Shown here in pieces: positions 33,436 through 43,300 of a stretch of 59,652 nt of DNA. The translations under genes and the position numbers were made by a program. This DNA is from an uncultured Lachnospiraceae bacterium (lineage in GTDB: Bacteria > Bacillota > Clostridia > Lachnospirales > Lachnospiraceae). Position 1 is the stretch's first letter, and every line of letters starts with the position of its first letter. The notes below the pieces were generated by a model. The model saw only the letters and a list, made by a program, of their open reading frames with translations, did not search any database and was not told where the DNA came from. The stretch spans positions 1-59,652 of the forward strand of contig CAJUTD010000010.1 in the NCBI GenBank assembly GCA_910589635.1. The letters are read 5' to 3'.

Positions 33436-34680
33436 TCAAATTTCTGTCTTAATTCCTGCTAACTGCAGTTTCCAGGTATGCGCCATGGGATTCTTTGTGC
33501 GGTTCAGTGAACCTGAAACTTTCTCCAACGTACTGTTTTCATCCTCCTCAAACACATAGAGCGGATTCATAACGATTTCCCCATTTTCATATCCTACCAC
33601 TTCCGTAATCTCCATTGTCTTTCGGGAATGATCGCGCAGCCTGGACAGATGGATCATGATGTCCACCGCCGAAGCAATCTGCTGACGTATGGCTTCCAAA
33701 GGAAGGCCCGCCGCCCCTTGCAGTACCATCGTCTCAAGACGGCTCAACATATCATGCGTGGAATTGGCATGGCCGGTGCTCAAAGAGCCGTCATGGCCGG
33801 TATTCATGGCTTGCAGCATATCCAAGGCTTCGCCGCCGCGGACCTCTCCTACCACAATCCGCTCTGGGCGCATACGCAGCGAAGATTTGATTAAATCACG
33901 GATAGTAATCGCCCCAGTTCCTGCGGAGTTGGCGTTTCTGGTTTCCATGCTCACCAGATTATCAACCTTCGTAATTTGTAACTCTGCTGAGTCTTCTATT
34001 GTAATCACACGCTCATCCCTGGGAATGTAATTGGAAAGTGCGTTCAAAAATGTCGTTTTGCCGGAACCTGTTCCACCGCAAATGAAAATATTGTATTTTG
34101 CCTTTACTAAAAGCTCCAGCTTATCTGCAATCTCCCTGGTTAACGAACCATAATGGATGAGGCGCTCAATTGTCATCGGTGTTTTAGAAAACTTACGAAT
34201 TGTCATGGTTGGACCACACAATGCAATTGGCGGCAACACCACATTGACACGGGAACCGTCCGGCAGCCTGGTATCCACAATAGGACTGGCCTGGTTGACC
34301 TCTCTTCCGGCAAGCCCCACCACGCGCTGAATAATATCTTCCAGCCTGCGCTGGCTCTCAAACTGCTTGTCCATCTTCACCACTTTACCGTTTTTTTCGA
34401 TAAAAACATTTTCATGCCCATTAATCATGACTTCTGTGATAGTATCATCCGAGATAATCGTGTCCAAAAGCCCGAATCCCCGAATAGAACTGTAAACCTG
34501 CCTGACAATAGACAACCGCTGTTCAATAGAGACATAAGTACCGGATGTCTTCTGCTGAACAACTTCTTCCACCTTTCCCTCCAATTCCTCATCACTCATC
34601 TGGCTGAGAGGAAAATTTTCGCTGACATACTGTTTAATCTCTGCTATCAGCCTTTGTTCCCGCTCAAAATACTCATCCAT
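33436..34680 (-). CDS. tadA: TadA/CpaF, pilus assembly ATPase
   Basis: This type II/IV secretion ATPase of 414 residues powers extension, and in Tad systems probably also retraction, of the Flp pilus. The N-terminal domain (residues 1-130) includes FGLLDTIISDDTITEVMINGHENVFIE. The core has Walker A CGGTGSGKTTFLNAL, the Asp box RVITIEDSAELQ, Walker B-like RPERIVVGEVRGGEALDML and the His box TGHDGSLSTGHANS. A near copy of the tad operator lies 17 bases before its ATG at 34697-34711. Confidence 0.94.
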   Translation of the reverse strand: MDEYFEREQRLIAEIKQYVSENFPLSQMSDEELEGKVEEVVQQKTSGTYVSIEQRLSIVRQVYSSIRGFGLLDTIISDDTITEVMINGHENVFIEKNGKVVKMDKQFESQRRLEDIIQRVVGLAGREVNQASPIVDTRLPDGSRVNVVLPPIALCGPTMTIRKFSKTPMTIERLIHYGSLTREIADKLELLVKAKYNIFICGGTGSGKTTFLNALSNYIPRDERVITIEDSAELQITKVDNLVSMETRNANSAGTGAITIRDLIKSSLRMRPERIVVGEVRGGEALDMLQAMNTGHDGSLSTGHANSTHDMLSRLETMVLQGAAGLPLEAIRQQIASAVDIMIHLSRLRDHSRKTMEITEVVGYENGEIVMNPLYVFEEDENSTLEKVSGSLNRTKNPMAHTWKLQLAGIKTEI

Positions 34681-34696
34681 CTCTGACCTCTCTTTT

Positions 34697-34711
34697 ACAA
34701 TTATTAGTTGT
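34697..34711. promoter_or_regulatory. Second, one-mismatch copy of the tad operator before tadA
   Basis: The sequence ACAATT-ATT-AGTTGT differs by one base from the perfect palindrome at 35907-35921. It lies in the tadZ-tadA gap, 17 bases ahead of the tadA start codon and next to its ribosome site. A bound protein here could block transcription, or it may mark an internal promoter. Confidence 0.5.
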
Positions 34712-34773
34712 TTTTCTCTCTAATCTCCAGTTGTTATTACCACTTCATAATCTCTGACATCCCTCTGCCACCT

Positions 34774-35841
34774 CTACTGGAATAATTTTTCTATCACGCC
34801 CATCTTGGCAATCTCCGCCGCAATCTGCGCCTCCCCAGCTCCTTTAAAATTCTGGACGCCTCCGAGGACCGGAAGTTGCAGATCATCCATCATTTTCCCT
34901 GTCTGGCTATGGAAATGGTTATAAATTAACATCACCTTGTTTAATACAGGGTACTTTCCCTGCTGCTCTAAAATCTTCATGGCCTCACAGACCCTGCGAA
35001 CCTTGGCATTGGCATTTTGGCTGCCGTCCGACACCAGAAGAATTCTGCCCGCCTGTTTCATCACTTCCATCTCAAAAGGGTCAAAGGAAAAATCTGCATC
35101 CAACACGATATTATCATATGTTTCACTGAGTTTTATCTGCCGCAACAGAACGTCCAATTCTTCCGTCTTCATCTCCATACGATCCAGCACGATACTACAC
35201 TCCGGCAGAAAATACACCCCGCTCTTATCCTGTCTCACAAGGCCTTCCAGTTTGAGCGCAAGATTTGATTTTTGGCTTTTGATAGCGTAGAGCACATCGC
35301 CCAGTCCGCCCAGTCCGTCACCCTGGAAAAAAGAGCTTACAGTTCCATATTTCTCCAGATTGAGATATAAGGTGCGTTTCCCCTGTCGACAAGATGAGAT
35401 TGCACAGGCTGCCGCCACAGTGGACGCGCCGACGCCACCCGCCGGGGAGAGCACGCAAATTACGCTTGTCTTCCCCTCTTCACCACCAGCAGTTGTTACG
35501 ATATCTCCCGCAATTTCCGAGTACAAACTGACAATCTGCTTATAAATGATATCTATTTTCTGGTATTTACAAATTGCTGCACTTTGATTGATATGCTCCA
35601 CATCCGGGGTATCTACAAACCAAGCAAATGCGCAGCGTTCCGGCAAATTCTCCGGCTCAATGCTATACTCTTCGCCCGCCAATAATACGTTAATTTTGGC
35701 TTCCTCTGCTGTCTCAAGCGCTGTCTCCTTCTCTGTGAATGAATATACCTCCAATTTATCCGCATACTTATTATGAAAGGCAGCGCTAATCCGCTGTAAA
35801 TAGACAGTGTCTTTTTCCAATATTGCCAACTTAATTTTCAT
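34774..35841 (-). CDS. tadZ: TadZ/CpaE-like ParA-family localisation protein
   Basis: TadZ places the Tad apparatus in the cell. The protein is 355 residues. Residues 1-120 are a receiver-like domain, and the MinD/ParA-like ATPase domain begins at VICVLSPAGGVGASTVAAACA. The P-loop reads GGVGAST, without the usual lysines of KGGVGKT, so ATP hydrolysis may be weak or absent. A TadZ structure from the related Eubacterium rectale is known. I start it at the ATG at 35841, eight bases after AAAGGAG. A longer frame to 35871 has no such site. It is the first gene of the tad cluster. Confidence 0.88.
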   Translation of the reverse strand: MKIKLAILEKDTVYLQRISAAFHNKYADKLEVYSFTEKETALETAEEAKINVLLAGEEYSIEPENLPERCAFAWFVDTPDVEHINQSAAICKYQKIDIIYKQIVSLYSEIAGDIVTTAGGEEGKTSVICVLSPAGGVGASTVAAACAISSCRQGKRTLYLNLEKYGTVSSFFQGDGLGGLGDVLYAIKSQKSNLALKLEGLVRQDKSGVYFLPECSIVLDRMEMKTEELDVLLRQIKLSETYDNIVLDADFSFDPFEMEVMKQAGRILLVSDGSQNANAKVRRVCEAMKILEQQGKYPVLNKVMLIYNHFHSQTGKMMDDLQLPVLGGVQNFKGAGEAQIAAEIAKMGVIEKLFQ

Positions 35842-35898
35842 AACTGCCGCTCCTTTGCCAATATACGCCATTATTTTTGCTTTTTCGACTTTTGAATC

Positions 35899-35927
35899 AT
35901 TGTATCACAACTATTAGTTGTTGTCTA
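35899..35927 (-). promoter_or_regulatory. Promoter of the tad cluster with operator in the spacer
   Basis: On the minus strand TAGACA (35922-35927), 17 bases, TACAAT (35899-35904). The spacer is almost filled by the palindrome at 35907-35921, so a bound regulator would exclude RNA polymerase. Confidence 0.6.
35907..35921. promoter_or_regulatory. Perfect palindrome, probable operator of the divergent XRE regulator
   Basis: ACAACT-ATT-AGTTGT has perfect 6-bp arms with a three-base centre, placed between the -35 and -10 boxes of the tad promoter. A near copy is at 34697-34711. Confidence 0.65.
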
Positions 35928-35964
35928 TAACACTTATATAGTTTTATTTAAAAAAAATAAAATG

Positions 35965-35973
35965 TGGTATACT
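35965..35973 (+). promoter_or_regulatory. Extended -10 box for the XRE regulator
   Basis: TGG then TATACT (35968-35973) forms an extended -10 element with no clear -35. The leader to the TTG start is about 70 bases. Confidence 0.45.
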
Positions 35974-36048
35974 TTAACTATTCAATAGGGGAGCCAATGA
36001 GGAGATATAACGCGAACTGTAATTCACATAATCTTCGGAGGAATTTTA

Positions 36049-36387
36049 TTGAAAAATTTAAGAAAACTGCGGGAGATTCATGGACTCAGCCAGCAACGCT
36101 TCGCAGATTTATTTAATCTGAAACAACAATCGATCCATAAATATGAAAATAATATTTCCGAGCCCAGTTTAGAGACTCTCGCCGAAATCGCGGCATATTT
36201 TAATACTTCTATAGATTATCTGGTAGATTATACGGACATTCCTTATCCGTTAGAACAGAGGAGTGAGGAAACCCTCTCTCCGTCTGAGAAAAAACTACTA
36301 GAGAATTACAGGCACCTGTCCCCTGCCTATCGGGATCTAGTTGATTCTCTGATTGAGACGCACCTAAAAGAGATTATTCCAAGATAA
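36049..36387 (+). CDS. XRE-family transcriptional regulator divergent from the tad cluster
   Basis: This 112-residue DNA-binding protein has a helix-turn-helix in residues 1-60 (LRKLREIHGLSQQRFADLFNLKQQSIHKYENN), a typical XRE/SinR fold. A helical C-terminus follows that probably dimerises (ETLSPSEKKLLENYRHLSPAYRDLVDSLIETH). The start is TTG, seven bases after GGAGG. It faces the tad cluster across 200 bases that hold a perfect palindrome inside the tad promoter, so it is the first candidate for tad repressor. This is inference from position. A strong terminator follows. Confidence 0.88.
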   Translation: MKNLRKLREIHGLSQQRFADLFNLKQQSIHKYENNISEPSLETLAEIAAYFNTSIDYLVDYTDIPYPLEQRSEETLSPSEKKLLENYRHLSPAYRDLVDSLIETHLKEIIPR

Positions 36388-36454
36388 AAACACTTATCAA
36401 AAATGCAAAGAATTTTTTTCATCAAATTTCCCTGCGTTTCTGATAAGTGTTTTT
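36386..36454 (+). terminator. Terminator of the XRE gene
   Basis: AAAAACACTTATCA (36386-36399) and TGATAAGTGTTTTT (36441-36454) pair perfectly over 14 bp with a 41-base loop, just after the stop codon. Confidence 0.7.
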
Positions 36455-36524
36455 GTCACTTTCAGTCTTCCAAAAAGAAATATGCCATACTTAAATCGCT
36501 TTATTCCTCATTCTCAAATATCTG

Positions 36525-36566
36525 AAAAAATCACTCTGGAAAGCCAACTTCCCAGAGTGATTTTTT
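36525..36566. terminator. Bidirectional terminator between XRE and nifJ
   Basis: AAAAAATCACTCTGG (36525-36539) pairs with CCAGAGTGATTTTTT (36552-36566), a 15-bp perfect stem with A/T tracts on both sides. It probably also ends nifJ transcripts from the minus strand. Confidence 0.85.
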
Positions 36567-36639
36567 ACATTCTGTCTTTACCACATAAGCGGCAGGACTT
36601 TTTGAACGAGTTAATCTATTAGTGCGACAGTCCCTTTTA
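36567..36639. repeat. Dispersed repeat, copy C
   Basis: A full copy of the element also seen at 1-50 and 3594-3670 directly abuts the terminator at 36525-36566. It lies 3' of nifJ. Confidence 0.7.
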
Positions 36640-36689
36640 AAGACAAATTACGAAACCACACTCAAATTGCAGTATAAGTTTGTATTATC

Positions 36690-39600
36690 TTATTTCTCTC
36701 CATAAAGAGTAACTAACTTGTTGAGGTATTCATAACGCTCTTTGGCAATTTCCTCAGAAGCTGAGAACAGCTCTTCTGCTCTCTCTGGATTGAATCTAGC
36801 AAGCGCATTGTAACGAACCTCGCCGTTCAAGAATGCCTTGTAATCTCCAGTAGGAGCCTTGCTGTCTAAGGAGAATGCTGCCTTGCCTTCCTTCTTCAAT
36901 TCAGGATTGAAGCGGAAATTATGCCAGTAACCAGCTTCTACTGCATTCTTCTCCTCGGTCTGAGCTTTGCTCATACCAACCTTGATACCATGGTTGATAC
37001 ATGGAGCGTAAGCGATTACCAGAGACGGTCCCGGATAAGCCTCTGCCTCTGCAATTGCCTTGATACACTGATTGTAGTCAGCACCCATAGCGATCTGTGC
37101 AACATACACATAGCCATAGCTCATAGCGATAGAAGCTAAGTCTTTCTTCTTCACCTCTTTACCGCCAGCAGCAAACTGTGCGATTGCGCCTACCGGAGTA
37201 GCCTTAGAGGACTGTCCGCCGGTGTTGGAATATACCTCGGTATCGAATACCATAATGTTGATATCCTGTCCGCTGGCAAGTACATGGTCAACACCGCCGA
37301 AACCGATGTCATATGCCCATCCGTCACCACCGAAGATCCACTGGGACTTCTTAGCCAGGAAATCTTTCTCAGCCAGAATTTCTTTAGAAGCATCGCATCC
37401 GCAAGCTTCCAAAGCTGCAACTAATTTATCTGTAGCAGTTCCGTTGAGCGCGCCGATTCCATAAGTGTCTAACCACTCTTTTCCTGCTGCTGCAACGTCT
37501 GCGTTCTTGCCGTCTGCTACCAGAGCTTCTACTTTGCCTTTCAGTTTGCCTCTGATTGCTTTCTGAGCCAATAACATACCATAACCGAACTCAGCTGCAT
37601 CCTCAAATAAGGAGTTGGACCATGCAGGACCCTGACCTCTCTCATTTACGGTGTACGGTGTAGAAGGTGAGGAGTTACCCCAGATGGAGGAACATCCTGT
37701 TGCATTGGCAATATACATCCTGTCACCGAACAACTGTGTAATCAGTTTTGCATAAGGTGTCTCACCACATCCACCGCAGGCTCCTGAGAACTCAAGAAGC
37801 GGCTGTTTGAACTGAGAGCCCTTAATGGTTGTCTCTTTGAATTTCTCTACAACATCAATCTTCTTCTCAACGGTCAGACCATAATCAAAGTATTCCTGCT
37901 CACCCACATTAGCTTCGCAGTTCTGCATTGTGAGAGCCTTCTCGCCCTTCTTGCCCGGGCAGACATTTGCACAGGAACCGCAGCCTGTACAGTCAAGTGC
38001 AGAAATCGTCATGCTGAACTTGTAGTTCGGCATGCCTGTCATTGCCAGTGTCTGCATTCCTTCTGGAGCCTTAGCAGCCTCATCCTCTGTCATAGCAACC
38101 GGACGGATAACAGCGTGCGGACATACATAGGAACAGATGTTACACTGGATACAGTTTTCTGGATTCCATACAGGAACATCAACAGCAATGCCGCGCTTCT
38201 CGTATGCCGCTGCACCGGAAGGTGTCTGGCCATGCTCGTATGCTTTTACAACAGATACCGGAATCTTGTTACCCTCCTGGGCATTAACCGGAATCTGAAT
38301 ATTGTTTACGAAATCTACAACGTCCTGACGATCGCCAGTTGCAACCTTAGCAAAGCTCTCATCCTGAGCGTCTTTCCAGCTTGCAGGCACTTCAATCTTA
38401 ACAACGCCCTTAGCGCCGGCATCAATTGCATCGTAGTTCATCTGAACGATCTTGTCGCCCTTCTTGCCATAAGTTGCCTTAGCAGCAGCCTTCATGAGCT
38501 CAATTGCTCTCTCCTCTGGAATAATCTCAGCCAATTTGAAGAATGCAGACTGCAATACCGTGTTGATACGTCCGCCAAGTCCGATCTCTTTACCAATCTT
38601 GATACCGTCGATGGTATAGAACTTGATATCATTCTCTGCAATATATCTCTTAACCTGTCCAGGTAAATGGTTCTCTAACTCTTCCGGTGACCAGGAGCAG
38701 TTAAGAAGGAATGTTCCGCCCGGTACTAATTCCTGAACCATGTTGTACTTGCGCACATAGGAAGGATTGTGGCATGCGACAAAGTTTGCCTGCTTAATCA
38801 AGTAAGTAGACTTAATTGCTTTCTTACCGAAACGCAGGTGGGACATGGTTACGCCGCCGGATTTCTTGGAGTCATAGTCAAAATATGCCTGCGCATACAT
38901 GTCTGTGTTGTCTCCGATAATCTTAATAGAGTTCTTATTTGCGCCAACAGTACCGTCAGCTCCGAGTCCCCAGAACTTACAGTTGATGGTTCCTTCAGGA
39001 GTGGTAACCGGGTCTTCTTTTACTTCCAGAGAAAGGTTGGTAACATCATCATAAATACCAATTGTAAATTTCTCTTTGTCTGTATTGTTATAAACAGCGA
39101 TAATCTGTCCAGGAGTTGTGTCTTTGGAACCAAGGCCATAACGTCCGCTTGTAATCTGAACAGACTCAAACTTCGTTCCCTTCAATGCTGCAACAACATC
39201 CAGGTACAACGGTTCGCCAAGAGAACCTGGCTCTTTTGTCCTGTCTAATACAGCGATCAATTTTGCAGTCTCAGGAATCGCTGCTACAAAAGCTTCTTTG
39301 CTGAACGGCCTGTAAAGGCGAACCTTGACAACGCCGACTTTCTCGCCTCTTTCCATCAAATAGTCGATGGTCTCGTCAATAGTATCACATACGGAACCCA
39401 TAGCAACGATAACCTTCTCTGCATCTGCTGCTCCGTAGTAGTTGAAGAGCTTGTAATCTGTACCAAGCTTCTCATTTACCTTGTCCATATATTTCTGAAC
39501 AATTGCCGGCATAGCGTCATAAGTGGAGTTACATGCTTCTCTGCTCTGGAAGAAGATATCCGGATTCTGTGCAGAACCGTCCTGGCGCGGATGATTGGGG

Positions 39601-40226
39601 TTCAATGCATTCTTGCGGAAACCATCAATTGCATCCATGCTTACCATTTCTTTCAGATCTTCATAATCCCAAGTCTCAATTTTCTGAATCTCATGAGAAG
39701 TACGGAAGCCGTCAAAGAAATTGATGAAAGGAAGATGTCCCTCTAAAGCTGCGCAATGTGCAACCGGGGTCAAGTCCATAACTTCCTGTACGGAAGACTC
39801 GCAGAGCATTGCTGCACCAGTCTGGCGGCATGCATATACATCAGAATGGTCGCCGAAAATATTCAACGCATGAGTTGCTACGCAGCGTGCAGATACGTTA
39901 AACACACCTGGAAGCCCTTCACCGGCAATCTTATAAAGGTTGGGGATCATCAGCAATAATCCCTGAGACGCCGTATAAGTGGTCGTCAACGCGCCTGCTG
40001 CCAGGGAGCCGTGCACAGTACCTGCCGCACCTGCCTCAGACTGCATCTCAGTTACCTGAACAGTCTGTCCGAAAATATTCTTTCTTCCCTGGGTTGCCCA
40101 TTCGTCTGTAGCTTCTGCCATAACAGATGAAGGTGTAATCGGGTAGATGGCTGCAACATCTGTAAATGCATATGAAGCATGAGCTGCTGCATGATTTCCA
40201 TCCATGGTTTTCATAGATCTTTTCAT
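36690..40226 (-). CDS. nifJ: Pyruvate:ferredoxin (flavodoxin) oxidoreductase
   Basis: This single-chain enzyme of 1178 residues converts pyruvate and CoA to acetyl-CoA, CO2 and reduced ferredoxin, the central step of clostridial fermentation. In order it has a pyrimidine-binding domain (MDGNHAAAHASYAFTDVAAIYPITPSS), the gamma domain, two ferredoxin-type 4Fe-4S motifs (CIQCNICSYVCPHA; CTGCGSCANVCPG) and a TPP domain (SGACGGCGETPYAKLITQLFGDR; GDGWAYDIGFGGVDH; DTEVYSNTGGQ). A longer frame starts at 40268, but GGAGG is nine bases before the ATG at 40226, giving the normal family length. It has its own promoter and appears to be a single-gene unit. Confidence 0.96.
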   Translation of the reverse strand: MKRSMKTMDGNHAAAHASYAFTDVAAIYPITPSSVMAEATDEWATQGRKNIFGQTVQVTEMQSEAGAAGTVHGSLAAGALTTTYTASQGLLLMIPNLYKIAGEGLPGVFNVSARCVATHALNIFGDHSDVYACRQTGAAMLCESSVQEVMDLTPVAHCAALEGHLPFINFFDGFRTSHEIQKIETWDYEDLKEMVSMDAIDGFRKNALNPNHPRQDGSAQNPDIFFQSREACNSTYDAMPAIVQKYMDKVNEKLGTDYKLFNYYGAADAEKVIVAMGSVCDTIDETIDYLMERGEKVGVVKVRLYRPFSKEAFVAAIPETAKLIAVLDRTKEPGSLGEPLYLDVVAALKGTKFESVQITSGRYGLGSKDTTPGQIIAVYNNTDKEKFTIGIYDDVTNLSLEVKEDPVTTPEGTINCKFWGLGADGTVGANKNSIKIIGDNTDMYAQAYFDYDSKKSGGVTMSHLRFGKKAIKSTYLIKQANFVACHNPSYVRKYNMVQELVPGGTFLLNCSWSPEELENHLPGQVKRYIAENDIKFYTIDGIKIGKEIGLGGRINTVLQSAFFKLAEIIPEERAIELMKAAAKATYGKKGDKIVQMNYDAIDAGAKGVVKIEVPASWKDAQDESFAKVATGDRQDVVDFVNNIQIPVNAQEGNKIPVSVVKAYEHGQTPSGAAAYEKRGIAVDVPVWNPENCIQCNICSYVCPHAVIRPVAMTEDEAAKAPEGMQTLAMTGMPNYKFSMTISALDCTGCGSCANVCPGKKGEKALTMQNCEANVGEQEYFDYGLTVEKKIDVVEKFKETTIKGSQFKQPLLEFSGACGGCGETPYAKLITQLFGDRMYIANATGCSSIWGNSSPSTPYTVNERGQGPAWSNSLFEDAAEFGYGMLLAQKAIRGKLKGKVEALVADGKNADVAAAGKEWLDTYGIGALNGTATDKLVAALEACGCDASKEILAEKDFLAKKSQWIFGGDGWAYDIGFGGVDHVLASGQDINIMVFDTEVYSNTGGQSSKATPVGAIAQFAAGGKEVKKKDLASIAMSYGYVYVAQIAMGADYNQCIKAIAEAEAYPGPSLVIAYAPCINHGIKVGMSKAQTEEKNAVEAGYWHNFRFNPELKKEGKAAFSLDSKAPTGDYKAFLNGEVRYNALARFNPERAEELFSASEEIAKERYEYLNKLVTLYGEK

Positions 40227-40258
40227 TACATTTTTCCTCCTACTTAATATTAAGCACA

Positions 40259-40281
40259 CTGCTTCCAATAACAGGAAGCAG
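40259..40281. other. Hairpin in the nifJ leader
   Basis: CTGCTTCC (40259-40266) and GGAAGCAG (40274-40281) form an 8-bp stem with a 7-base loop, within the nifJ 5' leader and upstream of the ribosome site. No T run follows on the minus strand, so stabilisation or control of the message is more likely than termination. Confidence 0.55.
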
Positions 40282-40306
40282 ACATGCAGATTTTTCCTTC
40301 TTTTAT

Positions 40307-40335
40307 ACTATAATGATTTTGTCCCAAAAAATCAA
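40307..40335 (-). promoter_or_regulatory. Promoter of nifJ
   Basis: On the minus strand TTGATT (40330-40335), 17 bases, TATAGT (40307-40312). The -35 box overlaps the stop codon of the upstream GGDEF-EAL gene. Confidence 0.65.
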
Positions 40336-43300
40336 TAGTTTTCACTGGATTTCATATATTTTTCCTGAAAAACTTCCACCGGCAGAGGCCGGTCAAATAG
40401 AAATCCCTGCCCATAACGGAACCCGCATTTCACAAGAAATTCCCTCTGCTCCTCGGTCTCAATCCCCTCAAAGATAACTTCCTCCTTGACGCTGCGTATT
40501 AAGCAGCCCATATTGCGCAGAAAGGCCTCCTCATTCTGGCGGTTTTCACGATTGAGGAAACTGCGGTCAATCTTCACGATGTCCGCCGGGATGTCGAGCA
40601 ACATTCCCAGAGACGAATAACCTGTGCCAAAATCATCGATCGCTACCCGAAATCCAGCCGCACGAAGCTGCTGCACCTCGGTCTTTACAAGGTCATAGCC
40701 CAGCACAAACAAACTCTCAGTTATCTCAATCTCAATAAACTGGTGCTCTACCTCATACTTATCCGTCAAATCCATAATACGCCGGAATATTCCATCCTTC
40801 TCAAAATGGCACCTGGAAAAATTCACGGAGATAATCGGGAGTTTCAACCCTTCGTCCCTCCACCGGCTCATGTAAATTAAAACCTGTTCATACATATAGA
40901 AATCAAGCTCCACAATGTAACCGGATTTCTCTAAAATGGGAATGAACACACCAGGAGATTCCAGATTGCCGTCCCGTTTCTTTAAACGCACCAAGGCTTC
41001 CCCACCGGAAATCTCCATCTGGTCCAACAGGAATTTAGGCTGGATATATACCTGGAACCTGCTCTCCGCAAGGTCGCTCTGGAACTCAGCCAAAATCTGT
41101 TTTTCCAGTTCGCGCTGCCTGCGCATTCTGTTCTCATAGACTTTACAGTATACGGTGCTGCCTTTGATGCTCTTACGGGCAATATTGGCATTTTCAATGG
41201 CAGTGTCCAGATTTTCCTCCACATCATCCATAAAATAGAGCCCCGTGGACAGCCTGAGATTGCAGGATGTATAGATTTCCCTCTGCTGGCTGGAAAATTC
41301 TACGCTCGCCCTGGAAACAATGTCTATAATCTCCTCCTTACTGGCTCCCCATATTAAGGTCACAAACAAGTCTGAATAGAGCCGGCAGGAAATCTTGTTG
41401 TTGCCACTCCTTATCCTTTTTGCAAATTTCTTGAGTATCTCATTGCCTGCTTCATGGCCAAAATTCTCATTAATATAAGAGAAATCATTGATATCTGTAT
41501 ACACAATCGCATACTGCAAATCTTTCTCCCCGCTGGCTAATTTCTCCTTCACACTGCTCTTAAACGCCTCTTCTATATAAAGGCCTGTCAGCATGTCCCG
41601 CCGCTTGAGATGGCGGATTTTCCTCTGATCTTCCTCGCGCTGCACGCGCAATGCCACAAATACAGAAAGCATCCGCGTCAACTCTAAAAATGTCTCTTTC
41701 TCGAAGTTGCTCCAAACCCTGGGCTTCTCCAGATCGCAGAAACTTACATATCCTTCTCCCAGCTCAAAATAGGAAAAGCTGCAATTGACGATGGCGCGCA
41801 TACCTCTCTCACGGAACACCGCCTTATCCTTATCCGAGACAAATTCATCGCCCCAGCAGTCATTGATATATGCCAGTCCCCACTCGTCAAATCCGCTCAT
41901 GAATCCGTCCCAGTCATCAAACTTGTCTACGAACTGCGGTTCATAGAGCACGCCATTTTCTCTGGTCCAGCAGTTCGTTTGGATGAGCTCTCTGCGCTCC
42001 TTATCACACTCCAACACGGAAACAATACCTAAATCATACTGCCGCCCAATACGCTCCATCAACACATTCAACGAATCATTGACATCCTTGGCATGAGAAA
42101 GAAGCGTGAACGCCTCCGAGAGGAAATCCATATCTTGAATCTTTCCTGCCTTATACTGGTCAATGCGCGGCTCAATCCTCGTGGCCTTGCGAATCTTCCA
42201 CAACGGATCTGTCCCCTCCGCAATTCGATACTGGTTCTTACCTGCCTCTTTGGCCTGGTACATCGCCATATCCGCCTTGGCAAACAGTGAGCTGTAACTC
42301 TCTTTGACCGTGCCGATAATCGCCACGCCTACACTACAGCTTACCTCGATCTCTTCCTTACTTCCTCCGTGGTATGTCTGGCGGACGTTCTTGCAGATGC
42401 TCTCGGCTTTGAGTTTCGCCTGGTAATAATCTGTGTGTTTCATGAAAACCATGAACTCATCTCCGCCGATTCTGCCCACAATATCTGTCGCTCGGAATAA
42501 ATCCTGAATTTTCTTGGCAATCGTAATCAATACGTTGTCGCCAAACATATGCCCCAACGTATCGTTAATCCCTTTAAAATTGTCCACATCTATCAACATC
42601 AACGCATGCGTGCCGCGGACATTTTTCTTGAGAAATGACTCCACCTCCGACTTAGTCGTAGACTTGTTCAGCAGCTTCGTCAGGTCATCCTGCTTGAGCT
42701 TAAGTTCCATCTCATCTTGAATACGCCGCTCCTTAGTGACATCCTCCGTCCGCCCTAAAATGCGCAAAATCTCTCCGTTCTCTCCGGGAACGCTCTTATA
42801 AATTGTTCTGTGCCATGCATATTCCGGCTCCTGCCCAACATCTGCGACATTCACACGGTATTCCAACATTCCGTGTTCTTCCTCCATGGAAGCGCGCTTT
42901 ATCATGCCAAAAAACTCTTCATAATCCTCGCGGAAGATAATTTCCTCCAAAGCCTTGATCGACACAAAAAAGTCCTTGCCACCCCGGTCAGCAATCATAA
43001 TATTGGAGCTGGATGCAATAAAAATCGTCTTGTTTTCCACATCATACTCAAAGGGAAATTCCTGATTAATCTCCTCCACAAGCTTATAACGCTCTGTCTG
43101 CAAATACAGCTCTTCCTCAATTTTCTTGCGCATATGGATGTCCCAGCACGACACCAAAAAATACGGCGTCCTGCCCTGATAATAAAACATGCGCAAACTG
43201 AGGGCAATCCAACGAATCTCTCCCTCCTTGCCGCAGATTCGGATATCGCATTGTTTTATCTTATCCGTATGCATCAGTTCTTCCATAATCCCTCGCAGCT

